The notes under the pieces were generated by a model that made no database searches, was not told the origin of the DNA, and worked only from the letters and a program-made list of their open reading frames with translations. Shown piece after piece: positions 48,445 to 62,600 of a stretch of 64,000 nt of DNA. The DNA is taken from the NCBI RefSeq assembly GCF_040581485.1, contig NC_090129.1:28672764-28736763 (forward strand), read 5' to 3'. Each line of letters starts with the position of its first letter. The first letter of the stretch is position 1. The stretch is from Linepithema humile (Eukaryota > Arthropoda > Insecta > Hymenoptera > Formicidae). The position numbers were made by a program, and so were the translations under genes.

Positions 48445-51400
48445 CTTCCGATCTGATTTATCTGCAACAGAGAATGCTCGCACGTGGGTAGGCTCGCCGA
48501 TAATACGACGCGCGCGCACGCTCGTCGTGCGCGCCGGTTCGCGTTTCGCGAGCGACACGCGGTTTTATGTCACGCAATGAATATTCATGATGAAGACAGC
48601 GATGAAATGGTATCGTTATACACCTCGCAGAGATGAGCAGATTACGCAATTCGGTTTTCAGGGACGCATAACCGCGCCTTACGGCGCCAAGGTGCCTCGT
48701 AACGGCGATTATCAATAATTCCGAGTGTGACAGAGAGCGTTGTGCAGAATCGCGCGGCGAGCGCCGCGATGGCCGATGAGCGGCCGAAAGCAGGTCACCG
48801 CGATGGAGCGCACTTTTAAAGAGTTAAATTGGACGCGCGCGCGGTGTGTATAAGCGCGCAAAAATAGACAGTAATCGAAATACACGACAAAGCGTATCCA
48901 ATAACGAAACACCGCTTATTACATCGCCCGCTTCCGGTATAACGTTTCGTAATGAACAAGACCCGTTATTTGTTGTTACTATTACGCTGCACTTTGTAAT
49001 GGCCTGCAATCGCGTACGTGAAAGATTGCAATTTTCATGGTCCGCTCGAGCAGCACGAGAATGAAAGTAAAATGAACCCGGCCCGACTTCACGCAGATGA
49101 TTATCTAATGGCTGCAATTAGCGCACACACGTCCAGCCAGCAGCCGGGTAATTACCGTTCCAACACCTGCAAAACATCCAAGCGAATCGTAGTCGCGCGC
49201 GATGTGTTCGATACTCAATTAGATCGAGTTGCACCGTTGCGACGGCGAGGCGCTGATAAACCGCGCCCGGCCACCTACGTGATTCTTATCAGCATTATTG
49301 TTATCACTGCCTCAAGCGCAATCGTCAAAGTGGAGCTACAGATAAGAGGCGAGTCCGGTACGAATGCGATGGAATATGAGTTCGCTTGCGTTGAAAGGTA
49401 CGACGATTCAATATTTCTATTAGTCGCCGTAATAACTCGCACATTGTTCGATTGCATGCAGTGAATCATTTGAGACATACGTCATGCATTGTGCTCAAAG
49501 ATATTTTTCAATTCACATAGCTCGATTGCTTTTGGCTGCTGCAAAAATATATTATTCAATCTTTTGTAGAAAAATAGAATATATAAACTACGTAAATCTT
49601 CATAAAATGTACGAACTCATACATATTTCGAAATTCGAAGAAACAAAATAGAAATATTCTTCAATTGAGTACATATAAATTACAAATTAACACAAGTTGA
49701 CCAAAAATATTCTTTTTCAACTAATATGTAAAATAATCGCGTGCACATTTGCCGAAAAAATAAACATAAAAGTTCTACATATGTACGTTTAGAATAACAC
49801 AACGATGCTATTATACAGATTTCTATAGCGCAAAGCAAGATGCATAGTCGACCGTCTGAAGAAGGAAAATTTATCGGCCTGATGAGGCTCTCTTTCGCCA
49901 ATCTGAATGCCTCTTTCGAGCGCTAAAGCGTACCACGTTGAGCGTTCTATACATAGACAGCAGGACGGAGGGCGAACGGTTTGGGCATGTTATTTGCATT
50001 ATTTTGCATTCTAGCCGCGGTGTCGGTATAATGTGACGTCATTTCCACGTATAAAGTGTGAATGCGAATGAAAGAATAGAAGGCGGCAACTCGCACTAAG
50101 ACGAACGTTGAACTCTCATGATCGATCACAATCGCGTTTAATTGAGTGGCTGCATGTGCGATTCGACGACGCGTTCCTCGCGCGTTAATGATGCCGCATG
50201 CAGAATTGAAAAAGGGTGTCCCTCTCGCTATCAGCCAGATAAAGCAAATAATGGATCCCGTTATGCCAACCAAAGATACCGATAAGCCGATACTGATTTC
50301 ACGCCGTTGCGTAACCGGCGCTCCACGGCTCGCTTCGAAATCGCGCATTCGATTCACGATTAATCGCATGATCGACGAAGGAAAATTAGTAAACCAAATT
50401 GGACTTTTCAGAATGTATTAATCAGAAATGTGTACAAAAATGTATGCATAAATAACGCGTCGCATGATAACAAGCCAAGCAATAAAAATTAAAAAATGAG
50501 GTAAGAAACGGTACTTTTTTAAATATTTGCGTATTTTTTTACACAATAAATGCATAATTCCAATCATAAAATCTTTCAGCATACAACTACTAACAAACTC
50601 TTTCCTCTTTTCATATTTTTTTCATCGAGGGAATAAATTATGAAAATTTATACAGATTAATTTTTAGATTAATTATTACGACCATTATAGGTTTCACGTA
50701 GCGCGTGCAGATCTTTGACAAACAGAAAATAATTTCGTAGTCTTGCTCAAACGAGGAGCGGCTGGCCAGCGGCTACAAGCGTGGCTACAATCGCAAGGCA
50801 GATGCAAAGCGTTTTCCCGACTTAATCTTCAAACGGAAGCAATGCCCTACGGGGTCTCAAGTACCTTTGCGCGACGCGATGAAAGACACTCGCTCGGAGG
50901 GGTTTGCGTGATCGCGTAGGTGGAGGCAGGTCATGGCCAGTGGGTCCGAGAACCCAAGGGGGGGAAAAGGGACAACCCGGCTATTTCCACGCTCCGCGGA
51001 CGCATCCACGACGGTTCACGAAGAGCGACTTCCCGTAATTCCGCGAACGGTGCTTCCGTAACGAAAGCATACGGCATGGCATACGGACGTTCCACAATGA
51101 CGCAAAGTCTTTTTTCGGCCTTGATTTCTCGGAACGGGAAAAAAGAAACGAACGCGCGCGTTTGTACAGCCGAAAGTGACGATGACAAAAATTTACATCG
51201 CGCAAACATTTCCCTTCGGCGAGCGACGCCGTCTATTTAAAGTTGCATCAACGTGTTTACGCTTTGCGTAAGACACTGATGTTGCTAATTGAACGCTCAA
51301 ACGCGGGAGCTGGCTGCGAAAAGTCGGCCAGCCGGTTGTGTCGCGGTGCAGCCGGCTAAGGACTATTTCATGGGGATTAAGACTAATTTTATGCGCGACG

Positions 51401-52104
51401 ATGCAATTAATTAGTGAAACGCATAATGATAATCGTGACCAGTGATTAGAGCAACGCATTCCGCCTCCCTTCCTCGTGTCGTGCAACAAATATAATATCT
51501 CAATCGGTCACTTACAACTTGTTTACTCAGATTCGATCGTGAAAACGCCGTGATCTCGGGGGCATCTGCAACACATGAAACGGACAAATAAACTCATTAG
51601 GTTCGCTGCTCGAGCGCTATTTGAGGCACCGATGCGCGTCGATCGGCTGGATGATCGGCCGATCGGCGGGCGAACGACCAACCGAGAAACGAACGATGGT
51701 AATCGAAGTGCAAATGAGCGGCGAGCTAATCCACGACGTCAATCGATTTCAACATCTGCGCGCAGCTTAGCCTTTGTTCTTTCGCCATTTGTAAAGCGTC
51801 CGTCTCTGCGGCACGCTATACGCAATCACTCTGGTGCGTTACGCGCAACGCTCGCGCGCACTGATCACGGAAAAGCGATTCGCGACGGTCTCCCGATCGC
51901 GATCGCGGTATCATTTCGCGAGGAATTTCGTGTTCGCATTCCAGATCGGCACGTACGTAATAACGCAATAATCCACTTTCGAGGCTCTCATGTCAATTTG
52001 CCCGCCGGGACGTTAAATCATTCGACTGGATTTAACCCGCCGCGAACGGTCACACTTTCGTTCTCGTTTCTCTCCCCCTCCTGCCTCCCTCTGCCCCTCA
52101 ACAT

Positions 52105-52115
52105 CCCCCCCCCCC
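52105..52115. repeat. poly-C tract
   Basis: Eleven consecutive C inside a pyrimidine-rich stretch (about 52065-52135). Confidence 0.9.
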
Positions 52116-55100
52116 TGCCACTCCTCTTGCGCAAGATTCGTCTCGCGAATTTTTCCCAACCTATTCCCGTCTATCGCTCGTCGCTCGCTGACTCACTTTC
52201 CAGGCGCGAGATTTCTAGTCCTTGACTTTCCGGTTCCTGGGTCGCAGCGCATAATAATAATTATTATTACAGCACGGCTGTTTCTCCGGATTTTTGTGGC
52301 CCGCATCCTTCGCCGCTTCGCAATCGAGCCGATTGCAAAATGTCTCCCGATTTGCGCGTGCTCGTATATTCGACACGCTGTGCTTCTCCCGAGTTCAAGG
52401 GGCAACCCCGATTACGATGCCGATTACGACGTTCCACGTCGCGATGTTATGTATTTTATTTAATGCGACTTATCGCTATCGAGGCTAGAGGCTATTCCTC
52501 ATTTTAATCGAATCGCCCGAACATTTTATGCCGCACGTGCCGATATTATTCACATTATTCCGTGCGTACACGCGCGGATAAATAATAAATAAATAAACGA
52601 CTGAGATTGCAAGATTCTCCGTTGCACCGACAATTCCAAACGCACTTCGAATAAAAAACTGCAAAATCAAGACCACCTTAAAATGTCTCGATATTTCACT
52701 AAATTTATATAACGCTTTGCGCTTCCGGAAGTTTTTAATTGAAATTTTTAATTCTATAAAACTACAATATTTAAAATTTTTAATAATTACGAATTTAAAA
52801 TGATTTTAAAAAATAGATACTTCTGCTTCGATCGCTTTGCGTGCGTGAGTGCTTTGTATGCGATCACGCCATATCTCGCGCGAATTCAGCAGAAAATTCG
52901 TAACAAGCGATACACTGAACATATACGCCTTGCTGGTTTGGTTACGGCTCGGTTTTTGCCAACTCCGTTCTTAACGGTACTGTCGCGTCCTCGTGGTCCA
53001 GTTCGCCACGTGTTTCCACGTGAGAGCCTAACGATTCAAGAAGTTATTCGTACACTTTCGTACACAGGTAGAAGTTAAAAGTAGCTGCGGCAGCGGCTTA
53101 CTTAATTCCGAATGTCATTTCGAATGTTAATATGTCATCCAGTAACTCTGCTCAATCTTCATTAATTTGAATAATCTAGTTGTAAAAAGCTAATAAAAGT
53201 CGCAGAGCTAAGTGTTCGAAATATTAATTATTCATTAATGTACAATCGTTTCGGCATGTTGAATTCGGCCGTCTTCATTGAACGCAATAAATAAATAAAA
53301 ATTTATGACGTCATATCAATACCATTAAACCGCACGCGAAACAATATAATAAAGTCTATTTCGGACTGATAAAACTGAGGCTGTCATTTTACATATAGTT
53401 GGTGAAAAAGGCAACGCAATTATTCATAATTATTGTGAAATCTTAAAACTATCATTGATCAGTTTCGCTTAAATTGTAAATGTAAACCATCAATCTCAAT
53501 GCAACGCCGATTATTTATAAACATGTATATCATCCTGTCAAACTTTTAAAATTTAATGTCATCGAAGTCAATTTCGATTATAATTCAAATAGTAAAATAA
53601 CGTCCCACTTTATTTGTTCGATTTATTTTTGTTACTTTATGCGAAAACTGAAACTACAGAATGTTAGTCAAGTAATGTCATTGTGCGTGAATAATTTTCA
53701 TATTTTATGCAAAAATTTATCGGGATTTCAAAAAAGTATTAATTGAATCATCAAATTAATTTGCAATTTAAGAATTAACTTAGCTCTAAGCAAATCTAAA
53801 AAATGTATAATTATAAATAAAGAATAATACGAAAGGATGAGTAATTTCTTAAAGTAGTATATATAAGAATGCGATTAATCGCTCGCGCATGAATGGGTTA
53901 TTATTAACAGACTAATATCGCACTGTTGCTGTTAACGAACTCTGTGCCATATAAGAACAGCCGCGTATCGCTCGTGGAATAATGCTTCACGCATAACGGT
54001 ATCTTATTCTAGGCCGATTAAGGCATTTTGTACTGAATTGTATTGAATTAATCAGTTATCCACATTTGTGTTATTTTCAAAAGAGAGACGCTCCAGCACA
54101 ATAAATCATTATTATTTGCAAGTTTCTCGGATGCAATGTAGAAATGGCATCAATCAATCACATTATACAAGTATCAACAACTAGCAAGATAATTTGATGG
54201 TCGATTTTTCTAACAGTCTTTCGAAATTTCTTTTTTCAATCCGTACTGATTCGCTCTTCTGTCTGCAGTTTAATTTATGAAATCATTCTGTTATCATTCG
54301 CGACGACGTTGTTCAATGATATCGATCATATGTGACTACATTGTCGGTCGCGATCATAATCCATTTAGATTGGACTTTGATCGCAAAGTTAATGTACAAC
54401 TCTGTGCATCAACGTAAGAGATTTCTTTTGATGGAAAGATCTTCCAGCTTATCTTTTTCAAATTATAAAATTCTTTCATAAATTTTCGATACTTTTAACG
54501 AAAAATAATATCCAGAAAAGAATACAATAAATCATGAACTATTTACAAAAATTTATAGACAAACTGATAAATAATTTTATATAAAAACTAATTATATATA
54601 TTTAAAATATATATATATATATATAAATAAATACAGTGTAATAAAAAAATTCGGGCTTTGAACATATGTCTCTCTATCTTATTGATTGACTTAAATTACG
54701 TTTAAATTGATCTTCGATAAAACATACCAAGAATCTCGCAGCAAATTGAATTTACAAGTTTGTAGAGCAATAAATTGGCTATGCTCGCTGCGAGAGTTTA
54801 TGTAGATAATAAGCAAAGTAGATCTAAGGAACTATAAGTATAAACGCTCTTTAATGTACGTAATATATGAGTATCGACAGAAATAGCGCAAAGCTCTTCC
54901 GAATAGCATGACAAAATTCCACAAAAAACTTTGAAGTCAAGTGTGATCAGCGCTACTTTGAAGTCGATGCGCAATGATGATAACGCGGTTAAATAATTCG
55001 AAAAAATATATTTTTACGATTTTAAACTACCATTATCATTGATCGACATAAATCTAAAATATGACGTATGACGTATTTCAAGAGAATTTTTTATAATTAA

Positions 55101-57941
55101 CAAGATAAATTATGAATAAGTTGCACTTTTTGCAGACCATGCATACTTATATTCTCGACAAATAAAATAAAAAATGATTTATATCGCTTAATAGCGAAAA
55201 AACAAGTTATCATATTAATTACATGTTGTTGTGCTAAAATTTAATTCTTGCGTCATTGCAAGCAATTTTTATATCATTGCGGCAAAAAAAAATAAGAAAT
55301 GAAGAAGAATAAAGTAAAGTAGCAATAATATGTTCAAAATCATACAAGAGAAGCTTCCTTTCTCGCATAGATATCGAAGTATCAATATCAAGCATTCGTG
55401 CAAAACAATTAGCAGGCCACAATGTGCCAGAAATCACACTAGATGAATACGTTAGGGTGGGATAAGTCAGTCAATCCCGAGTAATCACGAATAACAAGAT
55501 TCGCGCCGCTATCGAGTCTTTCTAAACCGCGTATGACCAACTCGATTAGTGACGATCGATCGATTTGTGCGAAGCGCAGCCGCTGCGGTTTGCGTAAACT
55601 TTAGGAAGTGATTGCAAAAGAAATAGAATTCAGACGACGATGGAGCAATAGCTATCGGCGTTGAATTCAGTAAATAGAATTTAAATTTATTTATTTCGAA
55701 ACAAGTTCTTACTTTCTTTTATGTACAAAAAAATTTCTTCTTTTGTGTGCTCTCTTTTTTTCTTAAAAAAATTGATGAAATATTCCTCGTTCTCTAACAA
55801 AATTTTTCAGGGAAAGAGAATTTGTTATAAATAAGAGTTATAATTATCATTTTAAAGTTGATTAAAGAAGATATTTTACGCGAGACAGCTCTTTTGTAAA
55901 AATTAAAAATTTTTTCGTTTTTAAGAATCACACGATTCTTTTTGTCATTATTCTCTTTTTTCATTTCTGATTGCTCTCACGAAGCTTATCAGATTGCAAA
56001 CTCTGCTGCACTCGTTCGTCTCATTTTTTAATAGACCATTGATAGCAAGCAAATGTTTTTTATCGTGTCAGCGGAGCGAGGACACTCGCGCAGGTGACTC
56101 AAGATCATCGTCGTGCGAAGACCATGTGCGCTGGTCGTCGTTGCTGAAATAATATCCATTGCCTGCCAATAGAGGCAATTAGGAACAATGTCTCTGTGCT
56201 GACATACATTCCGCGACGAGACCACAGGCACAATCGTTTCAAGCGTCATTCAAAAGCCAATTCAGACGAAACGACATTTCTAACGTGTTTTCTAACGAGT
56301 CGTCGTATCGGTCAACGTGCTTCGGTGCTAGTTGACAGACTCCTAACATGGCAAATGTCGAATTCGCGACGAGTTTTCATTAAGAAATATCCCGGAACGA
56401 AATTTTTGTGATATTTATTCATACTTTATACTAGAAAACTTTTCAAATTAACAGCGCTTAACGTATAAGATAAATGTTACACACATAGTGGCCAGACATC
56501 ATTCTTTAAGATAAATTTTCTATCAGAATCTCATTCCCATTGTTTCGTATAGACAATAAAGATTAAAATTTACTTAACAGAAATAAAACCAAAAATTACA
56601 ATTAATTGATAGTCAATTAAATATATGCCAAAAATATTTTTAATGAGATGTTCTACTTATCTGCACTTATTTTATTTTAAATGTGATTAATTAATTTAAA
56701 AATTTTTATCTACTTAGTGTTAAAATTAAAGCAAAATTAGAATAGAAAGATTTAAATTTAAGAAGCATTTATCTTGACTTCAAAAAGTAGCATTTTTTTA
56801 AATACGTAAGTATTCCGTTACCTTTTATAAAATGCCTTTTTGAGATCGTTGTGTGTTAACGTGTAAATATAAATCTAGTCGGCCTTCATTCTTTCATTGC
56901 GTATAATTCTTGAAAAATAGATTTATTGCAATTGAAAAGCATTGAGTTTCTTTCATCAACCATACGGTAGGTAAAAATACAACATAAATAATAAAATTTG
57001 TGCAACTCTTAAAAATAATTACAAAATGGACACTAAAAGTATTACGTTTTATCTTAATAATCACTCTTTACCTTATTTAATTAACGTCATTTAATTAATT
57101 GCTAAAATAACAATTCAAAATACTTTTACAAAAAGATATATAAGACTATAATTTTCTAAAGTTTCCTCCTCTTTACTTTTACTTGAAAATTTATTTTTCC
57201 ACACTTTTGAGTAAGAAAAAATAAATGAGAAAATTGTAATACCATACAAAAAGTATTTTTTTTAAATATCACTATTTATTTTGTCAGCTGATTCACGTGT
57301 CATCAGTTCGATTTGCATAAAAATCCGACTTAAATACCGTGCTATTAGTGTGCCGGTTGAAATTCCTCGTTTATACTCAATTGGTCGCAGGGTCAGTTAA
57401 AACCCGGAAACAATCACATTTTGCACCTTGGTTGTCATGCAATAACAGTGATGTAACGATTGTGGGTATTGCGTCGAGTGATCGTTAAATATTTATGCGC
57501 GATTTGTGCAGGAAAAAAAGCTAAATTTTCAATTATTATTTATAAGCAATTATACACGAATTAACGCAGTTGAAAGAACGAAAGATGCAAATATTGGAAA
57601 TTCAAATATTTATCTTTTTAGACAAGTATGAAATATACATTTTCGTCATTAGCTTTTTAATATTTTACTTATTTCTTATAATCTACTTATCATAATTATT
57701 TTGTTTTGTAAATTTTGCATCCTAGAAAAGTTTCATTAAAAAGCAAAACAAATATAATATATATTTTTATAATTTGTAAATGTTACTATATTTTTTTATA
57801 CCGCCCTTTATACTAGAATAACTACTAAATAATAGAATTATTATTTCAAATTCCATTTTTATCAAGTCAAAAATTAAATATTAATTACAAAATACAATTA
57901 TTACTTAAGTAAACGTAATTATATGTTATGTTTAAAATTAT

Positions 57942-57997
57942 TTAGAGTGATTATGTTGTCTCACACACATTATGTTAGAGTAATTATGTTGTTCCAC
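57942..57997. repeat. short direct repeat
   Basis: The block ttagagtgattatgttgt is followed 13 bases later by ttagagtaattatgttgt, with similar short cac-containing tails. This is a local duplication with no coding content. Confidence 0.7.
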
Positions 57998-59643
57998 AAA
58001 GTTACTATATAATAATTTTTAATTGTATGACAAAAAATGTTAATGCAAAAAAATGATAATGATTCTGTTTTGAGAATTACCGATGTTACACTGTATTTAC
58101 ATTAATAATCCATATCTGTTTTTCCCACTTGCTGTTAAAGTAAATAGGACTATTAGTCACATGTTCTCCGCTAATAATTAAGCGTTATCGTTCACGCTCA
58201 CCGGAATAAATTTGAGGCATGTAACATTGTGAAGTGATAGAAATTTTACGGCGGCATATTCAATTTAGAACCGTATTAATTATTTCCCTATTTCTATCTC
58301 TCTTATTTAACGATTTGAATATTGAGCTAACGATCAATAAATCGCAATTGACCATAAATTTATTGCAAGCGTAAGTAATAATTCATTTCGAATTCCTAAA
58401 TTTTTCAGTTTTTTAAATATTTGAGAAATTCTTAGAGAAAACTTGTACAAGTTTCTCGTCTTTCTTTCAATACTTTCCATTCTCTTTGCGAAATAGTTAC
58501 ACATCTATTCAAAGTGCGGCTTATTAATTAGAGGTCGATGACGTTTCTCCGTTCGCCAGATGATTCAAGATATTCCGTTCACATTGGTCTATCATGCTGC
58601 GTTACGTAACGCCGTACATTGCAATGCTATGTTAGAATTTCACCTGTGTAACTTAAGGGCCTTGGGCAATAGCGATCATTTCCATCGTCCACGTTTGCTT
58701 CTCAGACCGTAAACCTATCTATCGGCATATGCGTATATAAAAAGATTTGTACGCTAGACTGTGTAAGATGGAGAACGACAGAGAGAAGCGATAACGGGAA
58801 GAGCTGGCGAAGAGAATATACAGGGTGTGCTATATATTCCGCGCACTCAACAGTTGCTACACGAAAAGTGAAAGTTAAGAGAGACAAAAAAAAAGAGATG
58901 AGAAGATTGATAGACTCGTACGAAAGCCGAATCGACCGTGAACAAATCAAATGCTCCGCAGAAGACATTAACGATGATAATAGAAGTGGCTAGTAGCATT
59001 AAATCAGTTCAATCGAATAAAATAGTCCGCAGTAACGTCCCAGGAAACTGCGGAGCAATAATCAAGTATGAAATAGCCCGGCTATTAAACCTGTTTATAG
59101 CTTGAGAACGTTGCAAGATAACAAAAATTCATACAAATTCGAAAGTAATATCTCTTACAGAAAACAAGTGTGGAAAAATATTGATTATGCTTGTTTTATC
59201 TAAACTTTTAATGTCAAAAATTAATATATTTGTTACTTATTTTTTCTTAAACTACAAATAAATTATTAAAAATTAATTAAATCATCGAAACATAATCTTA
59301 ATAGAAAGAGATATAAAATATAACGCAAAAAGAAAGAAAAAAGAAAAAAGTTGAAGATGATCGGAATATATGCTTATCAAATTCAGAAGAGGAAGTGAAT
59401 AAAAAGAGAAAAAATAATAAAATCGAAAGAACGATAAAAGATACAATACAAACAAATATGTAAAAGGTTACAGGTCACGTCTGCCGTCTCTAAAATATCG
59501 GCGTTGCGACCGTCAGAGACGACCTTCACCACACTGAAACCCAGTTAAAGAAATATCTCACGCAAATCGACTTAATTCTCCATTTTTCTCCGTGTCTACC
59601 TCACACCATCGGTCACAATACCCGCCGCCTTTTTCTCGAAAGG

Positions 59644-59681
59644 CACGTGACCTCCCGAGAAGTTCACGTGCATGACACGTG
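59644..59681. promoter_or_regulatory. cluster of three CACGTG E-boxes
   Basis: Perfect CACGTG hexamers at 59644-59649, 59665-59670 and 59676-59681, the last two 11 bases apart start to start. CACGTG is the target of bHLH factors such as Clock/Cycle, Myc/Max and MITF-type proteins. The cluster lies in otherwise gene-free DNA, so a target gene is not known from this window. Confidence 0.5.
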
Positions 59682-62600
59682 CGTCATGAAGCCAACAATT
59701 TAAAATTCGCGAATTAACACGGCATTGCCGAGTAATGTGAATGGCATTTAATGAGACGTGTTTTGATGCAATTTCAAATACCGCTGATTCGCGAGGTTAA
59801 GCGAGGTTCCAGAAAGATCGAACATATCCAATAAAGTACAAAAATAGCAATATCGAGTTTACATATTGAATAAAATTAATTACCGTTGCATTATTTAATA
59901 AAAAAATGTCAATCGCTTAATTAACATTGACGCAATATCTGATTCACTTACAGAGAAAGATGATTCGCTTCCATATCACGATGTATAAATAATTTGCGCA
60001 GTGCAGAAAAATACATCGTCTATCGCGTCTCAAGACGATCTTTTGGCACGCACAGATTTTGTTCTTGAATCAAGCGTCAGATATAGAAGTTCAAAATTCG
60101 CGTAAAAGGTGACGGCCGCTGTGAAAGATAAAGTATGACTTGTTTGATGTGCGGAGCGGGTTACGTTATCACGAATCGATAAACACGCGATAAGAGGTAC
60201 GCGAGATCTTGAGAGGAGCAGTAAAGCACCTCGTACGATTTTTAAATTGCGAGCGACGCGATATATTATCGCGTTCCTTTTTTTTTGTTTGCAACACAAT
60301 CTACAACGTGTCTTGTGGAAAGTTTTCATGTTCGTTGATATTTTTATTCAAAGCCCAACACATTCACCGTAACTCACGCATGATTAAATGCAACGGCAAA
60401 TACATATATCAATCGCCAAGCTTATGAATGTTAAAAACAAGAATCCTGACAAAAATTATGACCATACTTTAACTTTCATTAAAGCCAATCGCTGAATATC
60501 AAGATACATAAAAATTGCACTTTTTTATTTTGACCTCTGGCTGAAAAAAAGTGTGGTCAATAAGAAGAATCAATAAGAATCATCATCATGCCGATGATTT
60601 AAAAATAAGCTACATAAATTCGCGTTATTAAGTCTTTTAAATCAATTTCAACACTCGATTTATTCAACGTTGCATACGAACGCATTTTTTTCCGATTCAG
60701 CTTTTTATGAAATGATATATTATATCTTCCAGTGTAAATAAGTTTCTCTCCTAGAAACTGTATGAACATAAATGGTTGCGCTACAGAATAATGGTATCGT
60801 CGGAATAATAATGTATACATTATGATAAAAAATGTAGAAATAGCATCTTTACAACTCGATTACGTCAGATTTGATTATAAAAACAATGTTTTTTTATCGA
60901 AGTAAAACATAATGCCACGAGTTAAAAGTTTAAAACCTCGACCTTATAACAAAAACATCCTTGGAGCTATTCTGACGACGTTGTTACCATACACGATCCC
61001 GGAAAAAGCTACATATGTTTTTGCTAGAGTCTATCATTTATAAGTGCTATAAAATTTATGTATCTTCTTTAAACATTGTCTAGATAACATTAATATAAAG
61101 TTTTCTTATGTTGATTCATAAGTAATGAACGTGTAGAAGACATCAATTGTTTCGTATCTCGAAACGTAATTTAAATAAGAAAGGGGAAAATAGGGGGAAA
61201 TAAATAACGTTTTAGCGTTGACACAATTGATAAAATAGTTTCAATATAAGTTCCAGTGTCGTAATATTAATAAAATTATTATAAATTATTATCTTTCTCT
61301 CAAATGCGGACTTTATTCTAAACAAATATAGTCCTTAAACGTCACGTTTGGTACGTGAATATTTTTGACTTCAGGCTATCATTACATCGTTTGCATAAAT
61401 TACATGTAGAGAGAGAATTTGCACAATGTACATGTGCTAAAACGTCGTTATCTCCATATAGATATACCTGACCAGCACGTCGAGTCGTGGAAACAGCTCA
61501 CCAGTTTCCACATTCCCGATGTTGCTGCGAGGCGTAACGTCGAAGTGAAGATACAACGTGGCGTACCGTAACGCCGCGCGTGCATACGGATGCATACGGT
61601 CGTGGCGCGACGACTGAAAAGGTAAAGGTGGGTTCGATGACGTCGCGTGGTCGTAAACACCTGAGAACTCGTTATCGTGACGATATAGACGTGCCGAACG
61701 TTGCATCGGCGACTGCCCGAGCTGTGTTGTAGATACAACGAATAGATGCGTGGAACAAATAATCCGTGGCGGCCTCAACGAGGAAACGTTCGCGACTATC
61801 CGATTTCGATATGTTATAGTAGAACAGGTACAAAATAAGAGATATGCATTTTTACATACGCACATTGTAGGTGCAATAATTGAAATAAAACGCAAAGCAA
61901 GTTTATCTAAATACCATTGAGAACATGAAGATATTTAGAATTCTTATCATTTTTAAAATTTTATAAAATAAATATAAAAGTTCAACGCAAAAAATATTTA
62001 TATTAAATCTATTTTTTTTTTTTTGTTTTTTTTTGCTTAATTTTTGAAATACTTTTTTTCAAGCTAAGAAAGGAATGAGTATTGCTTACAATTAGAGCAT
62101 TTGTTTCCATTTAGTTGAAAGTTAAGATTGGAAATATGTTTGCTAACGACTATCTTTTATTTACAGATATTAGTCACGAAAATGATTAAACTGTGTATTT
62201 TTTAACTGTTACTTCTCGGATAACGAGTAATCAGACGAATAACAACTCACTTGTCCAAAAATAATACGTTTAGGTACATTTATTACTTCTGAAATTGACT
62301 GGAAATGCGTGAACCGATTTCAAGTATCTAGTTTGATGCTCATTAAATTTTCCAATAACTTATTGATAAAGTATGCTGAAGTAGCATCGTGACCGCGAGC
62401 GGATATAGATAGCATGTTTTCTATTTGTCATTTGCACGCACACACAGTCCGATCGCGACGAAGCCGAGGGGAAAATTTAATATGTCATGATTGCCCGTGT
62501 TTTCAATGCCTGGCAGAGTACCGCGACCGGTAAGTGAAAACGAGACAGAGAAGATGCGTAAACGAGAGGAACGTGCAGTTGCCTCTTAAAAGCGACACGT

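Noticed and set aside
48445..48558. Upstream in-frame extension of the windpipe-like ORF (38 codons)
   Set aside because: A splice acceptor lies at 48462-48463 and the signal peptide begins at the ATG at 48444. The extension is best read as intron plus a few leader bases.
51575..52225. 216-codon plus-strand frame starting with ATG
   Set aside because: The peptide is Arg-rich then Pro/Leu-rich from a pyrimidine tract, with no recognisable domain, no signal peptide and no polyadenylation context. It is likely a chance frame in CpG-rich DNA.
61437..61895. 152-codon minus-strand frame
   Set aside because: It begins only at a non-ATG codon, and the composition is not protein-like in any consistent way. 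No family recognised.
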